Positions 42,812 to 55,031 of a DNA stretch of 64,000 nt are shown here, in pieces; within the stretch, counting starts at the first letter, position 1; each line of letters begins with the position of its first letter. This DNA is from Neoscytalidium dimidiatum (taxonomy: Eukaryota > Ascomycota > Dothideomycetes > Botryosphaeriales > Botryosphaeriaceae): assembly GCA_037367355.1 (NCBI GenBank), contig CM074698.1, positions 2,108,001-2,172,000 of the forward strand, written 5' to 3'. The translations under genes and the position numbers were made by a program. The notes beneath the pieces are model-generated. The model did not search any database and was not told the origin of the DNA. It saw only the letters and a program-made list of their open reading frames with translations.

Positions 42812-45800
42812 ATGGGGAGGATAAAAAAGGTCGCAACATCCAAGCATGACGCGACTCTGGTACGTGCCAACCCCGCACAATGTCGGCACTATGCCAGCAC
42901 TTACTTACACATACGCGTTGCAGTCTCCGTACATTGCGGAGTTCATCAAAGAGACGCTTGCACTTCCGCTTCACAAGATACCCGCTCACCTGAGCTCTTT
43001 TCCCCGACGATGGCCCTTCCCTCGAGGTGACCTGTATCATTGGATACCCGTTCTCAACCGTTTCGACCGTGTGCTTGAGTTATTCGTTGAGGAGTACGGC
43101 CTGGCCAGTGGTCCACAGACTCAGCCTTTTGAGCGGCGTCTCCTGCTCAAGGGTGACCCCGAGGAGGGTAAGCAGCCGTCAGAGACGCCGACTGCTGCCA
43201 ACCTCGACGCAGCTGGATACACCGCAGAGGGTGACCGGGAGCTGCTCGAGCACATCTTGCGGTTCACGAAGCTGCTACTGGAGAACTGCGGCAACCGCAG
43301 CTTGTATGCCAGCAGTGAGCACCTCAGCAAGCTTCTCAACACAACGTCTATATCGCTACTGAGGACGACACTACGCCTTACTTTGAGGCTCGCCCAGCGG
43401 TACCATACCTCGCGCGTACGTATGGGTTCAAGTTCCACAGTGCAGAGCAGCCTATTGCAGAGTCACTACAACATCAACTTAGACAATCTCCACAAGGTCG
43501 CCTTACCTTTTGTCAAGGGTACTTCGCCGGCCGCTGGCAAGGGCAAGGAGAAACTTTCTCTTGGATCAGGTACGGAGGATTCAAATGACAAAGTTCAAGT
43601 GGCGGATTTGGTAGGAAAGGTCAAGGTAGAAGACTTGCCACCAGCCTTGTGCGAGGAGTGGGGCAGCGTTTTCTTGTCCTACTACGAGACGAATGCCACA
43701 GCCAAGGACGACGCCAACAAGCCCATCTCTCATGAGCCGTTGGGCAGCCCCGTAGGAGGTCCAAGCACGCCAACTCCCGTACGTCGTTCGACACTAGGTC
43801 CTCACTCTACGCCGAGACAGAGTCGTACTACGCAAGCAGAACAGTCTCCTCGCTCCCCGGTAACCCCGACGGCACAAAATGACTCAACCCGTCCCACAGG
43901 GCCAAAGTTCTTGGAGATTCCCTACCGGGAAATTTCCTCACAGCCTATGCACGAGATCATGAGGAGTTACGCGCATGATGTGCCCGAGGATACCCGTTAT
44001 GAACTTCTACACAGGGTCAGGGTTGCACAGTCATTAGTCTCAACCAGGGCGGCCCGTGAGGATATCGTAGCTATTCGACTGCTCGCCATCGCCAATCTGG
44101 CTTATGTCCACCCCGAGACTACCTTTCACCAAAAGATCGGGCAACAAGATGCTGATGAGCCCCGGCCGCTGCAGCTCGCTTATCAGCTTGCGGAGTTGAT
44201 TCACCCTCCACCGGATGGACAGATCGGCGCTTCGAGAGAGCTTCAGACCGTTGCATTGTGTGCTCTGGAAGCCCTCACAAAACACAAGAACAAGGGCCCA
44301 GATCTTACCTCAGCACTGAGTCTCAATGTGAATCACGGTGTTCTGTTTTATGTAGCCCGAAAGGCAGTCGCCGAGTTGACTCGTGACGATGGACCAGGCG
44401 ATTCTCTTGAGGATGACGAGTGGCGTGAATCCTTGTTCACGCTCCTTACTAGCATCCCTGGTCAGGTTTCACGTACAGGCGAGAGCATGGTTGCCGCAGG
44501 GTTGTTCGATATCTTCGTCGAAGTCCTCACGCTCCGTACACAGAGGGCTGAGCGCTACTACTCTCGTGTACTAAGTTTCCTCGACACTTTCGCATTCAAT
44601 CTCCGGGATGCTTTCCAAGCATTCGTCCAAGCCAAGGGTCTTGATGCGATTGCTGACCTGGCGGGCCACGAAGTTGAAACTGCTTTCTCCCGCGCCGAGC
44701 GCGGAGAGGGTATGCCCGACAAATACAAGACTCAGCACACGGACTACAAGATCGCATATTACCCCCAGCAAACTCTTCGGTGGCTCTTCAAGTTTATCAG
44801 TCACATGATGACGCACGGAGGTGGTGGCATTGATCGGCTTCTAAGAAACCTGATGGACTCCCCTCGACTCTTAGCGGGCCTTCGTACAGTGTTAGCCGAG
44901 GCACCGATTTTCGGCAGCACCGTCTGGAGCATGACAGTCAATATTCTCGCCAATTTCATCCATCATGAACCCACGAGCTACGCCATCATTGCCGAAGCTG
45001 GGTTGAGCAAGACTTTCTTGGAGACTGTGACACAGAAGCCCATCGAAGAAAAGTCTGCGGATACAAGTGAGAGTGTTACCGTGGAACCATCCCAGTCAGA
45101 GGTGCCTTCGCAGACGGAGGCAGCCGCTTCTACGGAGGAGAAGAGATCGGATGATCAGAATCTGAAGCCTGCGACAACCGGAATTCTCCCAGTGGCAGAG
45201 GCGATCGCTTCCGTTCCCCCAGCTTTTGGTGCAATCTGCCTCACTGAGGCTGGTTTGAACCTGTTCAAGAGTTCAACGGCTCTTGAGAGCTTCTTCGAGA
45301 TTTTTACCAGTCCTGCGCATGTCAAGGCAATCGAAGTAGACTCCGACACGACACAAACTCTGGGTTCTTCTTTTGATGAGCTGGTGCGCCACCACCCCCC
45401 TCTGAAACCGGCTATCCTTGCATCAGTCAAGAAGATGGTTGCGCGTGTCGGTAAACTCTGCTTTGAGAGAGCTCAGAGTAAGGGTGTCGGAGCTAAGCTG
45501 TGGATCGAGAGCAATAATGGTAAGATCCTCGTCTCTGGAGGCCGTAAGGCTCTTTGGGGAAAGGAGGGTTCTCGCCATCAACAGGCCCGGGAGCAGTCTG
45601 GTCAAGGTGATGATGTGGAAATGACGGACGTTGATGTTTCTGCAGCTGCGCAACCTGAGAACGTTGAGGTTTCCATCGATGAAGTTGTCGAACATGAAGA
45701 TCCAAAGAACGGCCCTACTACCACTCAATTTATTACGGCCACCTGCAAGTTCCTGGAAGGATTTTTCATTAACGAATCTCTCTGCTCCGCTTTCATCGAG

Positions 45801-48800
45801 GAAGGCGGCTTGGAATTCCTTCTTGATTTCGGAACATTGCCTTGTCTGCCTTACAACTTCCACGACATCTTCGCTGTTGGGGAGGATTTCGGCCGGGTCA
45901 TCCAGATGGTCGTTGATCAGAAACCCCATCTCGCTCTGCCTTCTTTGATCCGCCGTTTCCAAGCTGCCTGCGACGAATTGGAACCGTTCATGCGCAATGA
46001 GCGTCAAACCGCTTACCTATCCGTATTCACGAGCAGAAACGCCGTTGCGGATGCTGATCCTACAATCGCGGCTAACGGTACACGTTTCGCAAAGGCGCTT
46101 GTCATTGTGCTCACACTCTCGAATGCACTTTCCGGAACATTTCAATCTTCCATTTACAATCACAGAGGGAGCCACAATATTTTCTCCCTGGTTAATCTGG
46201 GAGATATGTATGCTCATCTGATCGATAGTCTTGGGAGGCTGCAACGGAGCTGTGTTTGGGAGGAGATACTCCTCCAAAAGGAGATGCCTCCTGAATGGGA
46301 GAAGAGTACGAGAGTCAAGAGCAGTGGTTTCCATGCAGATGAAGCGAATAACATCCTTCGTCTGGCTAGCCCGCACGTCCCGGAGGAATCAGGTGAAAAT
46401 ACAGAAACCACAGACACATCTGCTCAGCACCTGAGTCGAGCCAACAGCGGTGAAAGCAGTACTGTACAGCCTGCTGCGACTCTAGATAAGTCATCGGCTC
46501 AGTACAAGAACACCAAGATCCTTCGTTATTTGCTTAGCCAAGTTCCGACTGCCATCACCCCATTCCTACAGGCGTTGGGCAGGTGTCTTCTTTTCAGGAG
46601 AACTCAAGATCAATTTCAGAAGCAGAATGCTTATGTCGTTGCTGATCAGCTTGCCAAGCTCGCCATGGACCAACTAAGCTACGAAATTCCGAAGCAGAGC
46701 CTCAATGCGAAGGATCGCTACGCCTATTGGATTGTCATCCTCACTTCCATTTCTCAAATTCTTGTTGAGAGTGGCATGGAAAGAAACCCTCCGCACATGC
46801 TGACACTGATCTTGTACTCGTTCCAAACTCAGGGGGGCCTCGATCAACTGAACGAAATACTCGACTCTTTCTTTGAGGAGGCTAGAGGAATCATCGAAAA
46901 GAACGACAGTCCAGAGCTCCCCGAGGATCTGCAGGGTTTGATGAACCTTGCTCTTGGTGGTATAAAGATCATTTTGACTCTACACGCGCATATGGTCAAC
47001 TCTAAATGTGTCAACGATGCCCACCAGACGAATGCAATGAACACTCGCGACCGGAACCGACCACGAGGTGATTCTTTCTTTCCTTCACAATTCCTCGTTG
47101 AGTTGCGCATGGCCGTCATTAAGCCTGTAGAGAAAATTTGGAACTCGGAGCTCATGAACAAGGCAACGACATCCATCGTCAAGAATCTCGTCGAAATCCT
47201 TCGGATAGTCCTTGAAAGCGAGGGCGAGAATGAGGCCTTTAAACGCTCTGATAATCCGCCAACTAGGTTAAGGTTTTCCTACAAGCCGTGGAAACCGCGT
47301 AATCTGGAGCACGTGGAGACTCTCAAGCGTGATGGCTATGAAGAGGACCTGGCGAAAGAGGCACAGTACCGCACTTACGACAACGTGTCTGCTGCCAGGG
47401 AGTACTGCAATGCGGCCAAAAATGATCCTCGTTTCGAAAGGAATCCTGTGCCTCCATATGAGACCGAGCTGCTAAAGCCAACCAGCCAGAGTCAAGCCCC
47501 ATCGACCTCGACCACGCCTAGGCTGACTGCTGAGAGTGAAGACGAATCAGAAGAACCAGGTTCTCAGTCCGTTGTTATGTCGGATGCTCAACCAACTACA
47601 ATTGAATCCTTGAACACTTCGACATACATCCCACACGCCCTTCAGCGGGCGCAAGGCTCGGATGCAACTGAGACTGAGAACCGAGGGTACGTCAGGGTGG
47701 AGGATCTTGAGGACGCAAGATCGGAAATTCGAAAGAACGTCATTGACCGCGCACTGGAGGTTGTTGATGTTCACGAAGACGTCACTTTTGAGCTCGCAGA
47801 TTTGATCTCTGCGGCTGTAGCGAAGTCCTCCGACGCTTCGAGCATGCGCACCGAGATTGGAGAGACTCTCGTCAATGCGCTCATCTCTTTGCAATCTGAA
47901 GAGGATCTCAAGCCCATTGGCAAGAAGATAGCGTCCTACGCTCATCTTCTCGCCCTGATTCTCCAGGAACGCGAATTCTATAATGCCACTTTGCCTCAAC
48001 TCAAGGAATTCTTCTCACAGCTGCTTGGCTTCATCAAGACTTCGCCGGATCAGCGTGGAGAGGAGTCCTCGCCTTGGATTGGACATATTCTCCTCATCAT
48101 CGAGCGCCTACTTGCCGATGATGCGCAGCCTCACCAGATCCAGTGGACCCCCCCAAGGGACGAAGATATCGATGACATTCAAACATCCATCGCTGAGTTG
48201 CCGGAACCCGTCGTGCCTATGGACGATAAACGTGAATTATTTACCGCCATTGTCGACGTGCTTCCTCGTATTGGGAAAGACGAATCCCTTGCACTCTCCG
48301 TGGCTCGGGTTTTGGTAATCCTCACGAGGCATAGACCACTCGCGACTAAGCTGGGGGAGAAGCGTAATCTGCAGCGCCTCTTTGTCATGGTCAAGCAGCT
48401 CAGCGGTCTGACCAACGAAAGGCTGCAAAGTGCATTCATGTTGATTCTCCGCCATATTGTTGAGGATGATGAGACGATCAGACAGATTATGAGGACCGAG
48501 ATAAAGGCCTTGTTCAAAGAGAAGGGCAACCGTCCACGTAACGGTCCTCAGCAGATGGACACCACGGCCTATGTTCGAGCCCTCTGGCATCTCGCTGACC
48601 GCAGCCCGGAAATCTTCGTAGAAATCACCAATGAGAAATTGAGGCTCACTGGCTACGCGCGAGAGCCGCACGCCCAGAACTTTCTCGAACTCAAGGAGGA
48701 AATTACGCCTGACAAGCCAGATGAGAAGGTAGGTGCAGAGGCCGAGAAGTCCGGTGAATTGTCGAAAGCTACAGAGACCGTCAAGCCTTCGACCGAATCG

Positions 48801-51800
48801 GAGGCCAAGTCCGAACCCGAGAAGACCAAATCCTCAGATATAAAGCCACCGGTAATCGAAAACCCTGACGGCGTCATTCACTATCTTCTATGTGAACTTC
48901 TCACGTACAAGGATGTAGACGACAAGGAGCCTACCTCTACGCATCCGGAACAGCCGAAGGACGCTTCTGCCACTGCCGATGTCGAAATGACGGATAGCAC
49001 AGATCGGGCAACACCTGGGACACCTGGCTCCTCCACGTCCACTTCCGCTCCTGCTCCGGAGCAAAAGAAGGTTGAGAAGCCTGCATTCAAGGCTGATCAA
49101 AACCCAATCTTCATTTACCGGTGCTTTATTCTGCAGTGCCTGACTGAACTTCTATCAAGCTACAATAAGACTAAGGTCGAGTTTGTCACTTTCTCTCGGC
49201 AGGCTGATCCTCAGGCAATGACACCCTCAAAACCTCGTTCGACCATCCTCAGGTACATGCTCGAGAGCCTTGTGCCTGTTGGTACATTAGCGCACGCAGA
49301 GGATATCGCATTCAAGAAGAAGTGTGCTACTTCTAATTGGGCGATCTCTGCAATTGTGGCCTTGTGCCAAAAGACTGGCGAGCGTCGCACCCCCAAAGCC
49401 CGTGATGCCAAAGAAGAGGATGAACCTGAACTTCTCTTCGTCCGGAAGTTTGTTCTTGAGCATGCGTTGAAGGCGTTCAAGGACGCGAACTCATCATCTG
49501 AGCCTCTGGACATGAAGTATTCTCGCCTACTTAACTTAGCTGACCTCTTCCACCGCATGCTCTACGGCAAGCCTACGAACAATTCGAGCAGTTTCCCGGT
49601 CGACATGATTGTTGCTTCCCAGAAGCAGCTGGCTCGGATTATGTACGAGAAGAATTTCATCACCACCCTTACAACAGCCATCGCCGACATTGACCTCAAT
49701 TTCCCCAACGCTAAACGCGCCGTGAAATATATCCTCCGACCCATCAAGCTCCTCACTCAGACCGCTATCGAGCTTAGTGTGAATGCGGAGATCTCTGGTG
49801 CTCCAGGCCAGGCCGATGAGGATGAAATTTCCACGGCTTCATCGGTATCAGACATGGACGAATTCCGAGAGGAGACTCCAGATCTCTTCCGCAACTCCAC
49901 CCTCGCGATGTTTGATCCCAGCAGAGAGGAGGAGACCGAGTCCGAAGAATCTGACGAAGATGATGACGAGGACATGTACGGCGATGAGTATGGCGATGAG
50001 ATGGAGTATGAGGAAGAAATGGACCATGACGACGGTGACGTGGTCAGCGACGAGGATGAGGAAATTGAGGGCATGGGAGATGTCGAAGGCCTGCCGGGAG
50101 ACGTCGGTGATGATGTGGAGATTATCATCGACGACGAGAACGGCGAAGGCATGTCCGAAGACGATGACGACTCGGCGGATATGGATGAAGATGACGACGA
50201 GGATCCCGACGATGATGAAGATATCGAGGAGGTCATGGACGACATGGACGAAGTCACAGGCGACGACATCAATGGCAGTCTCAACGGTGACGAAGATGAC
50301 GAATGGGCGAGCGAAGATGATGATGAGGGAGACGATTACGACCAGGACGGTGCCGATGATGAGCACGGCCCTCCTGGAGGTATCGACAACCTCGTCCGGA
50401 TTCTCGATGGCCAAGGCCCGCCTGGTCTGCTGGAGCATCTCCAGAACGACATGATAGACATGGATCACGAAGGTTACTTGGATGATGAGATGCAGGAGGA
50501 CGAAGGTACAATCACTCGCATCATATTATCACAATGGGCGATCGTCTTTAATGGGCTAACTTCTCGACCAGATGAGGAAGATGACGAGGAAGATTACGAT
50601 GAGGATGACATCGCCTACGAGGCTGGGCTTGAAGGTTTGCCGCCGCGTGAAGTGCGATCCCTGCAGCGCTTACTGAGAGCATTAGATGATGAAGACGGCA
50701 TGCCTGAGCCGGCATGGGATTGGGGCGCTCCTCCTGAATTCCGTGGACACCATCACCATCATCATCACCATCGTGGTATCTTGGGTGTCAATCCATTCTC
50801 CTTCATACCCCCTGCCACCCTCGATCGCCACCTTGGTAAGCTCCACTTCCCCATCAAGACAATCTGTTCATACTGACATGTTTAAGTTCCAGCCTATCGA
50901 GGCCACCGTCCCGGAGGTGCCCAGCGTGGCGCGGATGATGGTACAAACCCTCTTCTCCAGCGCTCTGGTCGTCCATCATCGGGCCCTAGCGCTGGTGGAG
51001 GCCGTCGGGGTACCATGAGTGATTGGGTCCATGCCATGGACGGTATGCGGCCGGGTCGTCTTCTCGGACCAGGTGGCGACACTCCTGTTTCATTCATCAA
51101 CAATCTTCTCAACATTATGAGTCATGGATCAGCCACCATTCAGCAAGATGGCATCACGGTCACTGTTGAGGGCATGTTTCCCGGCGACCCCGGTTTCCCC
51201 GGGGGTTCTTTCGACGCCTTCACGCGGCGCGAGCGTCGGGGTGTTGATAACTCATCCCGTACATCTCGCGATGATCCAGCTCAGGCAGTATCATTCGTTC
51301 CTACTCTTACAACGGTGCGCTGGCAAGAGGAAGGCCGCCTGCTTTTTGGTAATCTTGCCCCTGAGAAGTCTCTCCGCCTTGTCAACGCCATTCTCAAGTT
51401 GTTGGTTCCTCCTGCGATCCGGGCTGCGAAGGAAGCTGAGCGCAAGGAACGTGAGGAGCGCGAGGCTCGAGAGAAGGAGCAGAAGGAACGTGAGGAGCGT
51501 GAACGTAAGGAACGCGAGGAGAGAGAGGCTAGGGAGCGAGAGGAGAAAGAAAGAAAGGAACGCGAAGAGGAGGAAGCTCGTCGTCTTGACGCTGAAAGGC
51601 GAGCCCAGGAGCAACCTGCTGAGCCCACAGCGGAAGATCAACAGATGGAGGATGCTGAAACTCCTCAGCCGACTGCAGCAGAAGGGGAGGGCGCTCAGGA
51701 AGAGAGCTCACAGCCGCAGAATCGCGTAGTTGCCAATATTCGCGGTCGACAAGTCGATATCACTGATCTGGGCATCGATCTGGATTACCTCGAGGCCCTG

Positions 51801-54800
51801 CCCGAGGATTTGAGAGAAGAGGTCTTGATGGGCCAGATTCAGAACCAGCGTGAGGTAGCCCGCACTCAAGGCAACGAGCCGTCAGACATCAGCCGCGAGT
51901 TCCTCGATGCCCTACCAGAAGACATTCGCGACGAGCTTCTCGAGCAAGAAGCAGCTGCTCGCCGACGACAAGAGCGCGCAGAGGAACAACGCCGCCGAGG
52001 TGGAGCACCGCGTGCTGAAGAGATGGACGTCGCTACTCTTTTCGCTTCTATGGATCCAGGTCTCCGCCAGGCCGTGCTCATGGAGCAAGACGACGAGACC
52101 CTGCGTGAGCTGCCTCCGGAGCTTGCCGAAGAGGCTCGTCGTTTGGGTGGTGACCGCCGCTTGAACCACCACATGGCTGATATTGGTCGTCTCAACCGTG
52201 GTTACAGGCGCCATGACGGTGGCCAACAAGAGGAGGAGCAAGCACAGCGGAAACAGAAGCCCCGCCCCATCGTCCAGATGCTTGACAAGTCTGGCGTTGC
52301 GACTCTTCTCCGTCTAATGTTCATTCCTCAGCAGGGAAGTGCCCGCCAAACTCTCAACGGCATTCTCAAGGATGTCTGCCAAAACCGTCATAACCGTGCC
52401 GAAGTCATCAGCATCCTTCTCTCCATCCTCCAGGATGGTTCTGCCGACATTAATGCCGTCGAGCGCAGCTTTGCTCAGCTCTCTCTGCGTGCCAAGCAGC
52501 CACCCGCCCCTCAGCCTTCTGGCAATCAGAAAACTCCCCAGCCTTTGAGGCGTTCACTAACTGGCCCGCTTGCGGGACAACAGTTGTCAAGCCACAGCGA
52601 CATGTCACCCATTATGGTCGTTCAGCAGTGCCTCAGCACGCTCGTCTATCTGGTCTACAACAACCCACATATCTGCTCTTTCTTCCTTGCCGAGCACGAG
52701 ACTGCCGTTGGCTTCAAGTCCAAAGCCTATCGCAAGGGTAAGGCAAAGGAGAGCAAGGCCCACAAGTACCCTCTAAATGCTCTTCTTAGCCTGCTTGACC
52801 GCAAGCTCATTGTAGAGAGCTCTTCAGTCATGGAACAACTGGCGTCCTTGTTGATGAATATCACCAGTCCCTTGGGTATTCTTCTCAAGAAAGACAAGGA
52901 AAAAAGCGAAGAAAAGAAAGACGAGTCAATTGAGGCTGCTTCCTCGGCTCAAGATCAGACTGAGGGTACCAGCACCGAAGCCGGCGAGACAACCATGATC
53001 ACAGAGCAAACGTCGGCTGAAGGCAATGCTTCTGCCGCAGCCTCTTCGGAAAAGAAAGAGGAGAATAAGACGGAGGATCAGTCGGAGGAAAAGAAGAAGG
53101 CGCGCTCTATTATTCCGCCCGAAGTTCCCGAGTACAACCTTCGTCTGGTCGTGCACATCCTAGCCGCGCGAGAGTGTAGCAGCAAGACATTCCAGAATAC
53201 GCTCTCTGTTATCAATAACCTCTCGGCCATTCCTGGTGCCAAGGAGACTTTTGGAAAGGAGCTTATTAAGCAGGGTCAAGACCTTGCACAGTCATGTCTG
53301 GATGACCTCAACGAGCTCGTCTCACAGATCACCAAGGCCAAGACTGGCACTGATGTGCAGGGTATGGCTTTGTCGAAGTTCTCACCTGCCAGTTCCGACC
53401 AGACGAAGCTGCTTCGCATATTGACCGCGTTAGATTATCTCTTCGATCCTAAACGGTCGGACACTCAGGACAAGCCCACCTCCAGCGTTGCGGATGGTCT
53501 GCCTGCCGAGCAGAAGGCTGACATCCTCACCACGCTCTACGAGAACCCGACTTTCTCTTCCCTATGGCACAAACTCAGCGAGTGCTTGACCGTCATCCGG
53601 GAACGCACCAACATGCTTAGTGTGGCAACCATCCTCTTGCCTCTTATTGAGGTATTGATGGTGGTTTGCAAAAACACCACACTCAAAGATGCGCCTCTTG
53701 CTAAGATCCACTCGCGGGAAGTTGAACTATCGAGCCCCCCACCAGAGAGCCGCATGGAGAACTTGTTCTTCAAGTTCACCGAGGAACACCGCAAGATTCT
53801 CAATGAACTCGTGCGTCAAAACCCCAAGCTTATGAGCGGTTCATTCTCGGTTCTTGTCAGGAATTCCAAGGTCCTGGAGTTTGACAACAAACGAAATTTC
53901 TTCACGCGCCGCCTCCACTCTCGCAGCGCGGAGATGCGCCATCCTCACCCCACCCTTCAACTTTCCGTCCGCCGTGAGCATGTCTTCTTGGACTCGTTCA
54001 AATCGCTCTACTTCAAGACTGGCGATGAGATGAAGTACGGAAAGCTGAGTATTCGATTCCACGGCGAAGAGGGTGTTGATGCTGGTGGTGTCACTCGCGA
54101 GTGGTTCCAAGTCCTCGCCCGGCAGATGTTCAACCCTGATTATGCTCTGTTCATTCCTGTTGCCTCGGATCGTACAACCTTCCATCCCAATCGTTTGAGT
54201 GCGATTAACCAGGAACATCTCCTTTTCTTCAAGTTCATCGGTCGCATCATCGGAAAGGCGCTATATGAGGGTCGCGTGCTTGACTGCCACTTCAGCAGAG
54301 CAGTCTACAAGCGCATCTTAGGCAAGCCGGTCAGCATTAAGGACATGGAGACTCTGGACCTGGACTACTACAAGTCACTTCTGTGGATGCTTGAGAACGA
54401 TATCACGGACATCATCACAGAGACTTTCTCCGTCGAGTCCGAGGAGTTCGGTGTCACTCAGACCATCGATCTCATTCCTAACGGTCGCAACATCCCCGTT
54501 ACCGAGGAGAACAAGCAGGAGTACGTCCGCTTGATGGTCGAGTACCGCTTGACCGGCTCTGTCCAGGACCAGCTCACGGAGTTCCTGAAGGGCTTCCATG
54601 ACATTGTACCGGCGGAGTTGATTTCCATCTTCAACGAGCAGGAGCTGGAGTTGCTTATTTCTGGCCTGCCCGAAATCGACGTCGACGATTGGAAGAACAA
54701 CACAGAGTATCACAATTACACAGCAGCTTCACCACAAATCCAGTGGTTCTGGCGTGCCGTCCGCTCCTTCGACAAAGAAGAGCGTGCTAAGCTGCTCCAG

Positions 54801-55031
54801 TTCGTCACAGGCACCAGCAAGGTTCCGCTCAACGGATTCAAGGAACTCGAGGGCATGAACGGCTTCAGTCGCTTCAACATCCACCGCGACTACGGCAGCA
54901 AGGACCGCCTGCCCAGCTCGCACACGTGCTTCAACCAGCTAGACCTCCCTGAGTACGAGAGCTACGAGGCGCTTAGGCAGCAGCTGTACACGGCCATGAC
55001 TGCCGGTAGCGAGTACTTCGGTTTTGCGTAA
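42812..55031 (+). CDS. TOM1: Tom1/HUWE1-type HECT E3 ubiquitin ligase
   Basis: Four exons, 42812-42859, 42924-50505, 50572-50835 and 50893-55031, encode 4010 residues, the size typical of filamentous-fungal Tom1 proteins. A 16-residue first exon (MGRIKKVATSKHDATL) is required; the long frame's own ATG at 42846 would bypass it. Order: DUF908-like region (about 90-480, including RWPFPRGDLYHWIPVLNRF), DUF913-like region (about 509-820), armadillo-like helical middle, acidic Asp/Glu region (about 2328-2502), a His-8 run (about 2603), an Arg/Glu charged helix (about 2810-2870), UBM-like ubiquitin-binding motifs with LPEDLREEVL and LPEDIRDELL (about 2928 and 2967), and the HECT domain (about 3650-4010). 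The catalytic cysteine is C3977 in SSHTCFNQLDLPEY, and the C-terminus ends YFGFA. Known relatives act in mRNA export, histone turnover and stress. The 66-nt second intron is stop-free and in frame, so it could be retained. Confidence 0.96.
49858..50380 (+). other. Acidic-region coding stretch of the Tom1-like gene
   Basis: This segment encodes a run dominated by Asp, Glu and Met with GAT/GAC/GAG codons. In HUWE1/Tom1 proteins such an acidic stretch is thought to bind basic substrates such as free histones; that role is from family knowledge and was not tested here. Its repetitive codons leave antisense frames open, which are not genes. Confidence 0.7.

Noticed and set aside
49757..50511. Reverse-strand Ser-rich and forward Met/Thr-rich frames inside the Tom1-like gene
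   Set aside because: They are antisense or shifted translations of the Asp/Glu repeat codons of the ligase acidic region.
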